From Oryzobacter telluris (GTDB lineage Bacteria > Actinomycetota > Actinomycetes > Actinomycetales > Dermatophilaceae), in NCBI RefSeq assembly GCF_043099285.1, contig NZ_CP170723.1:3658001-3722000 (forward strand): DNA of 64,000 bases. The letters are read 5' to 3'. Positions 17,034 through 25,904 of the stretch are shown here, one piece after another (position 1 is the stretch's first letter; each line of letters begins with the position of its first letter). Position numbers and translations under genes: made by a program. Under the pieces are notes generated by a model. It saw only the letters and a list, made by a program, of their open reading frames with translations. It did no database searches and was not told the origin of the DNA.

Positions 17034-17843
17034 GTGGCGCGCCGACCGCGGCTCGACCGCGAGCTCGAGCGCTACCTCGTGGGCGGCGAGACGGTCATCG
17101 TCGCGGTCCGACGCCACTGGTTCCACCTGATCCGCGAGATCGCGATGGCGGTCGCCGCCACCGTGCTGGCCTTCTGGGTCGACCTCGAGGTCCCCCGCAC
17201 CCCCGGCGGCGAGGTGCTGCACAACCTCGCCCTCGCCATCTGGTGGGCGGCGGCGCTCTGGCTGCTGTGGCGCTTCCTCAACTGGCGGCACGACTGGTTC
17301 GTCGCCACCGACAAGCGCTTCCTGCTCTTCTACGGGTTCATCCGGCGCAAGGTCGCGATGATGCCGCTGATGCGCGTCACCGACATGACCTTCGACCGCA
17401 GCGTGCTCGGCCGGATCGTCGGCTACGGGATGTTCGTCCTCGAGTCGGCCGGGCAGAAGCAGGCCCTGTCGGTCATCGACCACGTGCCCGATGCCGACCG
17501 CCACTACCGCGCCATCTGCACCCAGCTCTTCGGTCCCGGCTCGCAGGTGCGGGTGATCCCCGGCTTCACGCCCCCGCCGCCCGAGGACGACGGCACGGGT
17601 GGCGACGACGGTCCGGGCCCCGACGGGCCGGCGCCGGTGGGTGGCCCGTCCGGAGACGCCGTGCCCGTTCCGTACGAGGACGCCTCTGCCACAACGGTTC
17701 ACGAGCCGGAGTCCTGGTACCGCAGCTCGAACGTGCGCGGCTCGAACCGCCTCGGCGACACCGGGGAGATCCCCGTCGTGCGCGTCCCGCGGCACGACGA
17801 CGAGGACGCCCCGCTGTACCCGCCGCGCCACTGGGCACAGTGA
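17034..17843 (+). CDS. Membrane PH-domain (YdbS/bPH2-like) protein
   Basis: A 269-residue protein starting with GTG. After an N-terminal basic region come two membrane helices (IAMAVAATVLAFWVDL and LALAIWWAAALWLLWRFL, about residues 38-85). A bacterial PH-like domain follows (WFVATDKRFLLFYGFIRRKV to LSVIDHVPDAD). The C-terminal third is a low-complexity acidic Gly/Pro tail. Related bPH2 proteins are inner-membrane proteins of uncertain role. It is coupled to the 56-residue membrane protein upstream. Confidence 0.82.
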   Translation: MARRPRLDRELERYLVGGETVIVAVRRHWFHLIREIAMAVAATVLAFWVDLEVPRTPGGEVLHNLALAIWWAAALWLLWRFLNWRHDWFVATDKRFLLFYGFIRRKVAMMPLMRVTDMTFDRSVLGRIVGYGMFVLESAGQKQALSVIDHVPDADRHYRAICTQLFGPGSQVRVIPGFTPPPPEDDGTGGDDGPGPDGPAPVGGPSGDAVPVPYEDASATTVHEPESWYRSSNVRGSNRLGDTGEIPVVRVPRHDDEDAPLYPPRHWAQ

Positions 17844-17963
17844 CGCCGGCGGTCGGGGCGGCCCCCGACCGGGGGCTGGACGTCCTGCACCGCCGACGTG
17901 CCGGGCGGGTGTCCTCCGCTAGCGTCGACGGGTCCCTTTCACCGATGACAGGAGCCCGAGCCG

Positions 17964-19451
17964 ATGGGCGTCATGCGTACGAAGTCGATCGAGCAGTCGA
18001 TCGCCGAGACCGGCGAGCCGGAGTTCGAGCTCAGGAAGAACCTCAGCGCCCTCGACCTCACCGTCTTCGGGATCGGCGTCATCATCGGCGCCGGCATCTT
18101 CACCCTGACCGGCCGCGCGGCGGCGAACTACGCCGGGCCGTCGATCGCGCTCTCGTTCGTCCTGGCCGCGGTCTGCTGTGGCCTGGCCGCCCTCTGCTAC
18201 GCCGAGTTCGCGTCCACCGTGCCGGTGTCCGGCTCGGCGTACACGTTCTCGTACGCCTCCCTCGGCGAGCTCGTCGCGTGGATCATCGGCTGGGACCTCC
18301 TCCTCGAGCTCATGCTCGGCGCCAGCGTCGTCGCCCAGGGCTGGTCGCAGTACGCGACCCTCTTCCTCGAGAAGATCGGCATCGTCGTGCCCGAGTCGGT
18401 GGCGCCGGGGTCGGCGTTCGACCTGCCGGCGTTCGTGCTGATCGTCGTGCTCACGGCGCTCATCGCCATCGGCATCAAGGAGTCGCTGCGGGTCAACCTC
18501 GTGCTCGTGGCGGTGAAGCTGTTCATCGTCCTGTTCGTCATCGTCGCCGGGATCGGCTTCATCAACACCGCGAACTACTCGCCGTTCATCCCGCCCAGCG
18601 CGGCCGGTGAGCAGGTCTCGGGCATCACGGCGCCGCTCATCCAGGTGCTGTTCGGCCTCGAGCCCACGACGTACGGCGTGCTCGGCATCGTGTCCGGTGC
18701 CTCGATCGTGTTCTTCGCGTACATCGGCTTCGACGTCGTGGCGACGACGGCCGAGGAGGCGAAGAACCCCCAGCGCGACCTGCCGATCGGCATCATCGCC
18801 TCGCTCGTCATCTGCACGGTGCTCTACGTGGCGACGACGCTCGTCATCACCGGGATGGTCAAGTACGACAAGATCGACCCCGACGCCGCGCTGGCTGCCG
18901 CGTTCGAGTCGGTGGGCAAGCCCGGGTACGCGACGCTCATCGCCGCCGGTGCCGTCGCCGGCCTGATGACCGTGGTGATGACGCTGATCATCGGCGCCAC
19001 CCGCGTGACCTTCGCGATGTCGCGCGACTGGCTGCTGCCGCGCTCGCTCGGCCGGACCAACCCCAGGACGGGCACGCCGGTTCGCCTCACCCTCATCATC
19101 GGCACCGTCGTGGCGCTCGTGGCGAGCCTGACGCCCATCGGCAAGCTCGAGGAGATGGTGAACATCGGGACGCTGTCGGCGTTCGCGCTCGTGTCCGTCG
19201 CGGTGCCGGTGCTGCGCAGGAAGCGCCCCGACCTCAAGCGGGCGTTCACCGTGCCGTTCTCGCCGGTGCTGCCGGTGGTGGCCGCGCTCATCAGCGTCTA
19301 CCTCATGCTCAACCTGTCGGGGGAGACGTGGGTCCGCTTCCTCGTGTGGATGGCGATCGGCTTCGTCATCTACTTCCTCTACGGCGTCAAGCGCTCGCGC
19401 ATGGCCGTCGAGGAGCGCGGCGAGAAGGTCCCCGCCCCTACCGACGCCTGA
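17964..19451 (+). CDS. APC-family amino acid permease
   Basis: A 495-residue, 12-helix transporter of the cationic amino acid transporter branch. Helix 1 carries the unwound substrate motif GIGVIIGAGIFTLTGRAA (residues about 37-54). Helix 6 has IVFFAYIGFDVVATTAEEAK, the conserved sequence of this branch. The start ATG has CAGGAG upstream. It stands alone, with family-B palindrome B1 22 nt after its stop as the likely terminator. The substrate is probably a basic or neutral amino acid, not resolvable from sequence. Confidence 0.92.
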   Translation: MGVMRTKSIEQSIAETGEPEFELRKNLSALDLTVFGIGVIIGAGIFTLTGRAAANYAGPSIALSFVLAAVCCGLAALCYAEFASTVPVSGSAYTFSYASLGELVAWIIGWDLLLELMLGASVVAQGWSQYATLFLEKIGIVVPESVAPGSAFDLPAFVLIVVLTALIAIGIKESLRVNLVLVAVKLFIVLFVIVAGIGFINTANYSPFIPPSAAGEQVSGITAPLIQVLFGLEPTTYGVLGIVSGASIVFFAYIGFDVVATTAEEAKNPQRDLPIGIIASLVICTVLYVATTLVITGMVKYDKIDPDAALAAAFESVGKPGYATLIAAGAVAGLMTVVMTLIIGATRVTFAMSRDWLLPRSLGRTNPRTGTPVRLTLIIGTVVALVASLTPIGKLEEMVNIGTLSAFALVSVAVPVLRRKRPDLKRAFTVPFSPVLPVVAALISVYLMLNLSGETWVRFLVWMAIGFVIYFLYGVKRSRMAVEERGEKVPAPTDA

Positions 19452-19472
19452 CCCGCCTGCACACCCCGGTTA

Positions 19473-19511
19473 GAGGTGAAATCCGACCCTGAGGCGGTCG
19501 GGTTTCACCTC
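19473..19511. repeat. Family-B palindrome, copy B1
   Basis: Arms GAGGTGAAATCCGACC (19473-19488) and GGTCGGGTTTCACCTC (19496-19511), one mismatch, 7-nt loop. It lies 22 nt past the permease stop and so is also a plausible terminator. It is related to B2-B4. Confidence 0.8.
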
Positions 19512-19529
19512 GAACCATGTGCACGGCCG

Positions 19530-19582
19530 CCGGGTCGAGGTGAACGTCGACGCTGACAGGGTCGGATTTCACCTCGACCCGG
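19530..19582. repeat. Family-B palindrome, copy B2
   Basis: Perfect 15-bp outer arms (CCGGGTCGAGGTGAA at 19530-19544 and TTCACCTCGACCCGG at 19568-19582) around a larger centre that repeats the GTCGAC / GGTCGGATT core of the other copies. It ends 90 nt before the DUF559-like gene start. Confidence 0.75.
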
Positions 19583-19672
19583 TGCGTCCACAGGGGGCAC
19601 CCGGTCCTGGGGTTTGTCCACAGCGCCGAGGTCGGGCTGGTGGAGCGAGGCCAGGGCGGCCACGGTGGCGTG

Positions 19673-20617
19673 ATGACGACCTCCGACTCCCGCGCCGCGG
19701 TCGCGGTCCGGCGCGGGCTGGCCAAAGAGGTGGCCGCCCTCCATGGCGGTGTCGTCTCGCGGGCGATGTTGCGCGCGGTCGGGGTCGACCACCGGATGGT
19801 CGCGCGCGAGGTCGCGGCGGAGCGCTGGGCCCTCCACGGTGTCCAGACCGTCTCCGTCACCACCGGGGCCTTGGGTTTCGAGGGGTCGTGCTGGCGTGCG
19901 GTGTGGGAGGTCGGGGAGCGGGTGGCTGCGCTCGACGGCGTCACGGCCCTGCAGCACGCAGGTCTCACGGGGCTGGGCGACGCCACCGTCCACGTGTCGG
20001 TGAAGCACACCACCGAGGTGGTCGCCGTCGACGGCGTCAGGATCCACAAGGTCATCAGGCGCCCGTCGGAGCAGCTGTTCGGGGCCGGGCTCCCACGTGC
20101 CAGGCCGGCGATCGCGGCCGTCCGGGCCGCGCACTGGGCCGTCAGCGACCGCCAGGCGGCCCTGTTCCTCGTGATGCCCGTCCAGCAGCGGCTGTGCACC
20201 GGGCGCCAGCTGGTCGAGGCCACGGCGCACGCTCGGGGACGCACTCGTCGCGCCCTCATCCGGACCCTCGTCGGCGACGTCGCGGACGGTGCGCACTCCC
20301 TCGGCGAGCTCGACGTCGTCGCGTCGTGCCGGGCGCGCGGGCTCCCTGACCCCGCCCGCCAGTCGCTGCGCCGACTCCCCGGCGGCGCTGCCTACCTCGA
20401 CCTCGAGTGGCCGGAGGCCCGCCTGGTGGTCGAGGTCGACGGCGCCGGACACCTGCGTGGGTTGCAGATGGTCGACGACGACCTGCGCCAGAACGCGGTC
20501 GCGATGGGTGACGACCTCGTCCTGCGGGTCGGGCTCATCGGCTGGCGCCTGACGCCGCACCTGTACCTCGACCAGATCGTCGGGACCTACTGGCGTCGCC
20601 TCCGGCGCGCGGCCTGA
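19673..20617 (+). CDS. DUF559/AbiEi-like protein with endonuclease-like C-terminus
   Basis: A 314-residue protein. The N-terminal part (VVSRAMLRAVGVDHRMVARE) looks like the winged-helix AbiEi-type antitoxin region. The C-terminal 90 residues (YLDLEWPEARLVVEVDGAGH, then DDLRQNAVAMGDDLVLRVG) match the Vsr/PD-(D/E)XK-like DUF559 fold, with acidic E and D-G-x-x-H residues kept. ATG 19673 was preferred to a GTG 33 nt earlier. No partner toxin gene adjoins it. Biochemical function is unknown. It is bracketed by two pairs of related palindromes, which hints that gene and repeats spread together. Confidence 0.7.
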   Translation: MTTSDSRAAVAVRRGLAKEVAALHGGVVSRAMLRAVGVDHRMVAREVAAERWALHGVQTVSVTTGALGFEGSCWRAVWEVGERVAALDGVTALQHAGLTGLGDATVHVSVKHTTEVVAVDGVRIHKVIRRPSEQLFGAGLPRARPAIAAVRAAHWAVSDRQAALFLVMPVQQRLCTGRQLVEATAHARGRTRRALIRTLVGDVADGAHSLGELDVVASCRARGLPDPARQSLRRLPGGAAYLDLEWPEARLVVEVDGAGHLRGLQMVDDDLRQNAVAMGDDLVLRVGLIGWRLTPHLYLDQIVGTYWRRLRRAA

Positions 20618-20639
20618 CGCCGACGCCCCCGCATCGATT

Positions 20640-20680
20640 CGAGGTGAAAGTCGACCACCTCAGGGTCGGATATCACCTCG
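20640..20680. repeat. Family-B palindrome, copy B3
   Basis: Left arm CGAGGTGAAAGTCGACC and right arm GGTCGGATATCACCTCG, imperfect, with loop ACCTCA. It starts 23 nt past the DUF559-like stop. It is almost identical to B4, 64 bp away, as a direct repeat. Confidence 0.8.
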
Positions 20681-20701
20681 AGCCACCCCACCCACCTGCG
20701 A

Positions 20702-20746
20702 TTCGAGGTGAAAGTCGACCACCTCAGGGTCGGATTTCACCTCGAA
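20702..20746. repeat. Family-B palindrome, copy B4
   Basis: Outer arms TTCGAGGTGAAA and TTTCACCTCGAA pair perfectly, around GTCGACC-ACCTCA-GGGTCGG. It ends 10 nt from the purF stop, in the convergent gap, where it could end transcription in both directions. Confidence 0.8.
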
Positions 20747-20755
20747 CGGGAGGTG

Positions 20756-22381
20756 CTAGGGGCGGAGGAGGGCCTCGGCGGCGCCGCCGCCGGCGGAGGT
20801 GGAGACGCCCTCGACGTCGAGCGGCAGCTCGCCCGCGCCCTCGACGACCGGCCGACCCACGGCGTGGCGCTGGCCCACGGCGCGCTCGCCGGGGGTGGTC
20901 GTCGCGGTGATGGGCAGCTCGAGCTCGAGCACGCCCTTGCCGTAGCGCCCGTCCTCGGGCAGCGGCACCGGGTAGGTCCCCGTGAAGCACGCGGTGCACA
21001 GGCGGTCGCGGGGCTGGTTGGTGGCCCCGATCATCCCGTCCTCGGAGATGTAGCCCAGGCTGTCGGCGCCGATGGAGTTGCGCACCTCCTCGACCCCGAG
21101 CCCCGTGGCGATGAGCTCGGCGCGGGTCGCGAAGTCGATGCCGTAGAAGCAGGGCCAGCGCACCGGTGGAGACGAGATCCGCACGTGCACCTCGGCCGCG
21201 CCGGCCTCGCGCAGCATCCGCACGAGCGCGCGCTGGGTGTTGCCGCGGACGATCGAGTCGTCGACGACGATGAGCCGCTTGCCCTTGATGACGTCGCGCA
21301 GTGGGTTCAGCTTGAGCCGGATGCCGAGCTGACGGATCGTCTGCGACGGCGCGATGAAGGTGCGCCCGACGTACGAGTTCTTCACCAGCCCCTGGCCGTA
21401 GGGGATGCCCGACTCCTGCGCGTAGCCGATGGCGGCGGGCGTCCCCGACTCGGGCGTCGGCATCACGAGGTCGGCGTCGACGGGGTGCTCGCGTGCCAGT
21501 GCCCGACCCATCTCGACGCGGGCCTCGTGCACGACGCGCCCGCTGATGGTCGTGTCCGGGCGGGCGAGGTAGACGTACTCGAACACGCACCCCTTGGGCG
21601 AGGCCTCGGCGAATCGGGAGGACCGCAGCCCGTCCTCGTCGATGACGACGAGCTCGCCCGGCTCGACCTCGCGCACGTACGACGCGCCGACGATGTCGAG
21701 GGCAGCGGTCTCGGAGGCGACGACCCAGCCCCGCTCGAGCCGGCCGATGACGAGCGGACGGATGCCCTGCGGGTCGCGCGCGGCGTACAGGGTCGACTCG
21801 TCCATGAAGACGAAGCAGAACGCCCCGCGCAGCAGCGGCAGGGTGTCGAGCGCCGCGGCCTCGAGCGTGCGGTCGGGGTCGTCGGCGAGCAGCGCCGTGA
21901 CGAGCGCGGTGTCGGTGGTGTTGCCGCGGGCGAGCTCACCGCGGTGCGGGTCGAGGCCGCGCCGGCCCTCGACGAGGTCGCGGAGCTCGGCGGAGTTCGT
22001 GAGGTTGCCGTTGTGGGCCAGCGCCACGGTGCCGCCGGAGTGCCCGCCGAGCGTCGGCTGGGCGTTCTCCCACGTTGACCCGCCGGTCGTGGAGTACCGG
22101 CAGTGGCCGACCGCGAGGTGGCCGCGCAGCGACGCGAGCGAGCGCTCGTCGAAGACCTGGCTGACCAGCCCCATGTCCTTGTAGACCAGCAGGCGCTTGC
22201 CGTCGGACGTCGCGATGCCCGCCGACTCCTGGCCGCGGTGCTGCAGGGCGTAGAGCCCGTAGTACGTGAGCTTGGCGACGTCCTCGCCGGGGGCCCACAC
22301 CCCGAAGACGCCGCAGGCGTCCTGCGGGCTCTTGTCGTCGGGGTTGATGTCGTGGGTCAGGCGTCCGTCACCGCGTGGCAC
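20756..22381 (-). CDS. purF: Amidophosphoribosyltransferase
   Basis: A 541-residue enzyme of the first committed purine step, PRPP plus glutamine to phosphoribosylamine. A 22-residue propeptide precedes Cys23 (QDACGVFG), the Ntn-hydrolase nucleophile exposed after cleavage. The PRPP motif LIVVDDSIVRGNT lies at about residues 365-377. Cysteines in RWPCFYGIDFATR and RLCTACFTGTYP match the Fe-S-containing PurF class. It starts with GTG at 22381. No purM follows in the window, although the two are adjacent in many actinobacteria. The C-terminal 40 residues are a Gly/Ala-rich extension. Confidence 0.97.
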   Translation of the reverse strand: MPRGDGRLTHDINPDDKSPQDACGVFGVWAPGEDVAKLTYYGLYALQHRGQESAGIATSDGKRLLVYKDMGLVSQVFDERSLASLRGHLAVGHCRYSTTGGSTWENAQPTLGGHSGGTVALAHNGNLTNSAELRDLVEGRRGLDPHRGELARGNTTDTALVTALLADDPDRTLEAAALDTLPLLRGAFCFVFMDESTLYAARDPQGIRPLVIGRLERGWVVASETAALDIVGASYVREVEPGELVVIDEDGLRSSRFAEASPKGCVFEYVYLARPDTTISGRVVHEARVEMGRALAREHPVDADLVMPTPESGTPAAIGYAQESGIPYGQGLVKNSYVGRTFIAPSQTIRQLGIRLKLNPLRDVIKGKRLIVVDDSIVRGNTQRALVRMLREAGAAEVHVRISSPPVRWPCFYGIDFATRAELIATGLGVEEVRNSIGADSLGYISEDGMIGATNQPRDRLCTACFTGTYPVPLPEDGRYGKGVLELELPITATTTPGERAVGQRHAVGRPVVEGAGELPLDVEGVSTSAGGGAAEALLRP

Positions 22382-22459
22382 GTGCCCCAGTCTCCCACAC
22401 GCCCGCCGTCGCGACCTCCGGTCGCCGAGGTCCGGACGGGCCCGACCCGGGCGACGCGC

Positions 22460-22690
22460 TCAGCGGCGGCCGACGCGCTCGACGAGGAGCGCGACGAGGG
22501 CGGCGAGCACCGCCGCGATCCCGGCGCACAGGAAGCCCAGGTAGCCCACGGCCGCACTCGCGTCGTACGACCCGGCGACCCGGTCGGAGACCCCGTCCGG
22601 GCGGGAGGCGAGGTAGACACCGACGAGGAAACCCAGGACCGCACCCGTGACGATGAACGGGAGGAAGCGCGGGCGACGACGTGGAGGCAC
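22460..22690 (-). CDS. Small two-helix membrane protein
   Basis: A 76-residue protein with two membrane helices (FIVTGAVLGFLVGVYLAS and VGYLGFLCAGIAAVLAALVAL) and a basic N-terminus PPRRRPR. The GTG at 22690 is preceded by GAGGAC; the frame is open further upstream but without a good start. It lies upstream of purF on the same strand, 78 nt before its start, an arrangement I associate with small uncharacterised proteins near purF in actinobacteria. Function is unknown. Confidence 0.65.
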   Translation of the reverse strand: MPPRRRPRFLPFIVTGAVLGFLVGVYLASRPDGVSDRVAGSYDASAAVGYLGFLCAGIAAVLAALVALLVERVGRR

Positions 22691-22821
22691 GTCCTCAACG
22701 GTACGCGAGGCCCGCGACACCGCCGCCGGGGCCCGGCGACATGCTCGCCCGGGCCCCTGAGCAGGGCGCACACTCGGGGGATGACCCCATCCACGGACCC
22801 CCCGCGCTCCGAACACCCCGC

Positions 22822-24402
22822 ATGACCTCGACGACGACGACCGCACCGGACCACCGCCCCCGTGGGCTCTGGTATGCCGCAGGCACCCTGCTCTCCGCCG
22901 CGGCCGGAGCCGGGGTCGGCCACCTCGTCGCGGGCTTCGTCTCCCCCGAGTCCTCCCCCGTCCTCGCCGTCGGCTCCACCGTCATCGACCTCACGCCGAC
23001 CCCGGTGAAGGAGTGGGCGGTCGCCCAGTTCGGCACCGCCGACAAGCCGATCCTCGTCGGCTCGGTCGCCATCGTCACCCTCCTGCTCGCCGGCGGCATC
23101 GGGCTCGTCGCCCGCGGCCGCCGCAACATCGGCCTCGCGCTGCTCGGGGCGCTGGCGTTCACCGCCACCGTCGCCGCGGTCCTGCGCCCGACGAGCGGCC
23201 CGGTCGACGTCCTGCCCGGGCTGGCCACGGTCGGCGTCGGCGTGGGTGCCGGAGCCTGGTTCCTCGGCCTCCTCGACCGCTGGGGCCAGGCCGACCGCGA
23301 CCCCGCCGCCGGCGCGGGCCCGGACACCTCGGCGCCCGCTGACGGCAGCTCCAACCGCCGCAACGTCCTCGCCGCCGCTGCCGGCCTCGGCGCCCTCGCC
23401 GCCACCGGCGGTGCCCTCGGCCAGGTCGTCACCCGTGGCGGCTCGGCCTCCACCGTCACCCTCCCCGTGGCCGCCGAGCCCCTGGGCGCCCTGCCGCAGG
23501 GCCTCGAGGCGAAGGTGCGCGGCATCTCCGCGTTCCGCACACCGAACAACGCCTTCTACCGGATCGACACCGCGCTGGTCATCCCGCGCGTGTCCACCGA
23601 CGGCTGGTCGCTGACCATCGACGGCGACGTCGACAAGCCCTTCGAGATCTCCTTCGAGGAGCTCCTGAAGATGCCGATGGTCGAGGCCGACATCACCCTC
23701 ACCTGCGTGTCCAACGAGGTCGGCGGCCAGTACGTCGGCGCCGCCCGCTGGCTGGGCGTGCGCACCAAGGACCTCCTCGAGCGGGCCGGCGTGCGCCCCG
23801 GGGTCGACCAGATCCTCAGCCACTCCACCGAGGGCATGACGATCTCCACGCCCATCCAGGCGCTGACCGACGACCGCAACGCGCTCGTCGCCATCGGGAT
23901 GAACGGCCAGCCGCTGCCGGCGGTGCACGGCTTCCCCGCGCGGCTCGTGACCCCCGGGTTGTACGGCTTCGTCGGGGCCACCAAGTGGCTCAACAGGATG
24001 GAGGCCACCACCTACGCGGCCAAGCGCGCCTACTGGACCGAGCGCGACTGGGCCATCGACGGCCCGATCCTCACCCAGGCGCGGATCGACACCCCGCGCG
24101 GGCTCAACCGGGTCAAGGGCGGCAAGGTCGTCATCGGCGGCGTCGCCTGGGCCCAGCACCGCGGCATCGAGAAGGTCGAGCTGCGCATCGACGGCGGCGA
24201 GTGGCAGACCGTCGAGCTCGGCCCCGACGCCGGCATCGACTACTGGCGCCAGTGGTACCTCGAGTGGGACGCCAAGCCCGGTCGCCACGACCTCACCGTG
24301 CGCGCCACCGACAAGACCGGCGAGGCCCAGCCGGAGAAGCGCACCACGCCGTTCCCTGACGGGGCGCGCGGCTGGCACTCCATCGTCGTCATCGTGGAGT
24401 GA
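22822..24402 (+). CDS. Membrane-anchored molybdopterin-dependent oxidoreductase (sulfite-oxidase type)
   Basis: A 526-residue protein. Residues 1-165 contain about four membrane helices, and a fifth hydrophobic segment follows NRRNVLAAAAGLGALAATGG (about 174-193), which looks like a retained Tat-type anchor. The catalytic half (about 215-400) is the oxidoreductase molybdopterin domain, with the likely molybdenum-ligand cysteine in ITLTCVSNEVGGQYVGAARW. A Mo-co dimerisation Ig-like domain ends the protein (VVIGGVAWAQHRGIEKVELR). The active site would face outward. It is followed by a strong terminator and then a fasciclin-SigK-RskA set. The substrate is unknown. Confidence 0.88.
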   Translation: MTSTTTTAPDHRPRGLWYAAGTLLSAAAGAGVGHLVAGFVSPESSPVLAVGSTVIDLTPTPVKEWAVAQFGTADKPILVGSVAIVTLLLAGGIGLVARGRRNIGLALLGALAFTATVAAVLRPTSGPVDVLPGLATVGVGVGAGAWFLGLLDRWGQADRDPAAGAGPDTSAPADGSSNRRNVLAAAAGLGALAATGGALGQVVTRGGSASTVTLPVAAEPLGALPQGLEAKVRGISAFRTPNNAFYRIDTALVIPRVSTDGWSLTIDGDVDKPFEISFEELLKMPMVEADITLTCVSNEVGGQYVGAARWLGVRTKDLLERAGVRPGVDQILSHSTEGMTISTPIQALTDDRNALVAIGMNGQPLPAVHGFPARLVTPGLYGFVGATKWLNRMEATTYAAKRAYWTERDWAIDGPILTQARIDTPRGLNRVKGGKVVIGGVAWAQHRGIEKVELRIDGGEWQTVELGPDAGIDYWRQWYLEWDAKPGRHDLTVRATDKTGEAQPEKRTTPFPDGARGWHSIVVIVE

Positions 24403-24426
24403 GCCGCCCACCACGCCCGTGACGCA

Positions 24427-24475
24427 GACGACCCGGGGAGAACCGCTGAGAAACAGCGGTTCTCCCCGGGTCGTC
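24427..24475 (+). terminator. Strong hairpin terminator after the Moco oxidoreductase
   Basis: A perfect 22-bp stem with a 5-nt AGAAA loop: left arm 24427-24448, right arm 24454-24475. It starts 25 nt past the stop and separates the oxidoreductase from the fasciclin gene. This is one of the longest perfect stems in the window. Confidence 0.85.
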
Positions 24476-24512
24476 TCGGCAACGCGGCTGTGCCGCAACC
24501 AGGTCACGGATG

Positions 24513-24541
24513 GGCAACGGTGGAGAAAGTTCTCGCCGAAC
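24513..24541 (+). promoter_or_regulatory. Possible ECF (SigK-type) promoter before the fasciclin gene
   Basis: GGCAAC (24513-24518) and CCGAAC (24536-24541) are 17 bp apart, 76 nt before the ATG. The second box resembles the CCGAAT -10 element reported for mycobacterial SigK. The -35 match is poor, so this is only suggestive. Confidence 0.3.
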
Positions 24542-24616
24542 CCAATCCACCCCCGGAGCAGCCCCGAACCACTCCCGACCGAAGCAAGAAACACAAAACG
24601 TCAAGGAGCAGTTCCC

Positions 24617-25255
24617 ATGCGTTCCACCCGTATGACTGTCGCCGCCCTGGCTCTCGCACTCCCCCTGTCGCTCGCCGCCTGTGGCTCGTCCGACTCGGGT
24701 TCGGGTTCCACCGGCATGTCCTCGTCCGCCGCCCCCTCGGCCAGCCCCTCGGAGTCCATGAGCTCCGACATGGGTGACAAGCCGTTCGGCGCCGCCTGCT
24801 CGGCCGTCCCCACCTCGGGTGCGGGTTCGTTCGACGGCATGGCCGCCGACCCGGTCGCCACCGCGGCCAGCAACAACCCCGTCCTGTCCACCCTCGTCAC
24901 CGCGGTGACCGAGGCCGGCCTCGGCGAGACCCTGAACACCGCGAAGGACATCACCGTCTTCGCGCCGACCAACGACGCGTTCGCCGCCCTCGACAAGAAG
25001 ACGCTCGACGCCGCCATGGCCGACCCCAAGGGCCTGCTCACCACCGTCCTGACCAACCACGTCGTCGAGGGTCGCCTCTCGCCCGACCAGGTCGCCGGCG
25101 AGCACAAGACCCTCTCGGGCAAGACCATCACCGTCGCCGGTTCCGGCGAGGAGTTCACGGTGACCCCGGGCGACGCCAAGGTCGTCTGCGGCAACGTGCA
25201 GACCGCCAACGCGACGGTCTACATCATCGACAAGGTCCTCGTCCCGGCGATGTGA
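24617..25255 (+). CDS. Fasciclin-domain lipoprotein (MPT83/MPT70-like)
   Basis: A 212-residue secreted protein. The signal peptide ends in LSLAAC, a lipobox, so it is probably lipid-anchored. A Ser/Gly/Met-rich linker (about 22-52) leads to a single FAS1 domain (about 65-212) with the family motifs DITVFAPTNDAFAAL and LLTTVLTNHVVEGRL. The start has AAGGAG upstream. Mycobacterial homologues MPT83/MPT70 are cell-surface proteins controlled by SigK. Here the gene sits directly before sigK and rskA, which supports the same control. Confidence 0.9.
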   Translation: MRSTRMTVAALALALPLSLAACGSSDSGSGSTGMSSSAAPSASPSESMSSDMGDKPFGAACSAVPTSGAGSFDGMAADPVATAASNNPVLSTLVTAVTEAGLGETLNTAKDITVFAPTNDAFAALDKKTLDAAMADPKGLLTTVLTNHVVEGRLSPDQVAGEHKTLSGKTITVAGSGEEFTVTPGDAKVVCGNVQTANATVYIIDKVLVPAM

Positions 25256-25283
25256 TCCGTCTCCTCGAGACGAATCATCAGGG

Positions 25284-25904
25284 ATGATGAACGACATGAC
25301 AGCCGCCTCCCCCGGTCCGGGCCAGCCCCTCACCGGGGGGGCGGCTGCCGTCACCACCGGCGCCGACCTCGCCGACCTGCTCCGCAGGTCCGCCCGAGGT
25401 GACGAGGCCGCGTTCGCCCAGCTGTACGACGCGACCTCACGCCGACTGTTCGGCCTCGTCCTGCGCGTCGTCCGCGACCACGCGATGTCGGAGGAGGTCA
25501 CCCAGGAGGTGTACCTCGACGTCTGGCGGCAGAGCGCCCGCTTCGACGCCGACCGCGGGAGCGCCATCTCCTGGCTGATGACGATCGCCCACCGGGCGGC
25601 CGTCGACCGGGTCAGGTCGAGCGAGGCCTCCCGCCGCCGGGACGACGTCCACGCGACGACGAACCAGGACATCGACTTCGACACCACCGCCGAGTCCGCC
25701 CAGGCCTCCCTCGAGGCCCAGCGGGTGCGGCGCGCACTGACCACCCTCACCGACGCGCAGCGGAGCGCGGTCGAGCTGGCCTACCTCGGTGGCTACACGC
25801 ACACCGAGGTCGCCCGCCTCCTCGACCTTCCACTGGGCACCGCGAAGACCAGGATCCGGGACGGGCTCATCCGTCTTCGGGACACGTTGGGAGTACCGGC
25901 ATGA
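25284..25904 (+). CDS. sigK: ECF RNA polymerase sigma factor SigK
   Basis: A 206-residue ECF sigma factor. Region 2 (about 30-100) has AFAQLYDATSRRLFGLVLRV and SEEVTQEVYLDVWRQ. Region 4 (about 150-203) has LTDAQRSAVELAYLGGYTHT followed by the helix-turn-helix EVARLLDLPLGTAKTRIRDG. Several ATGs (25284, 25287, 25296) could serve as start. The stop overlaps rskA by 4 bp. Its identity as SigK follows from the cognate RskA-type anti-sigma factor and the fasciclin neighbour. Confidence 0.88.
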   Translation: MMNDMTAASPGPGQPLTGGAAAVTTGADLADLLRRSARGDEAAFAQLYDATSRRLFGLVLRVVRDHAMSEEVTQEVYLDVWRQSARFDADRGSAISWLMTIAHRAAVDRVRSSEASRRRDDVHATTNQDIDFDTTAESAQASLEAQRVRRALTTLTDAQRSAVELAYLGGYTHTEVARLLDLPLGTAKTRIRDGLIRLRDTLGVPA

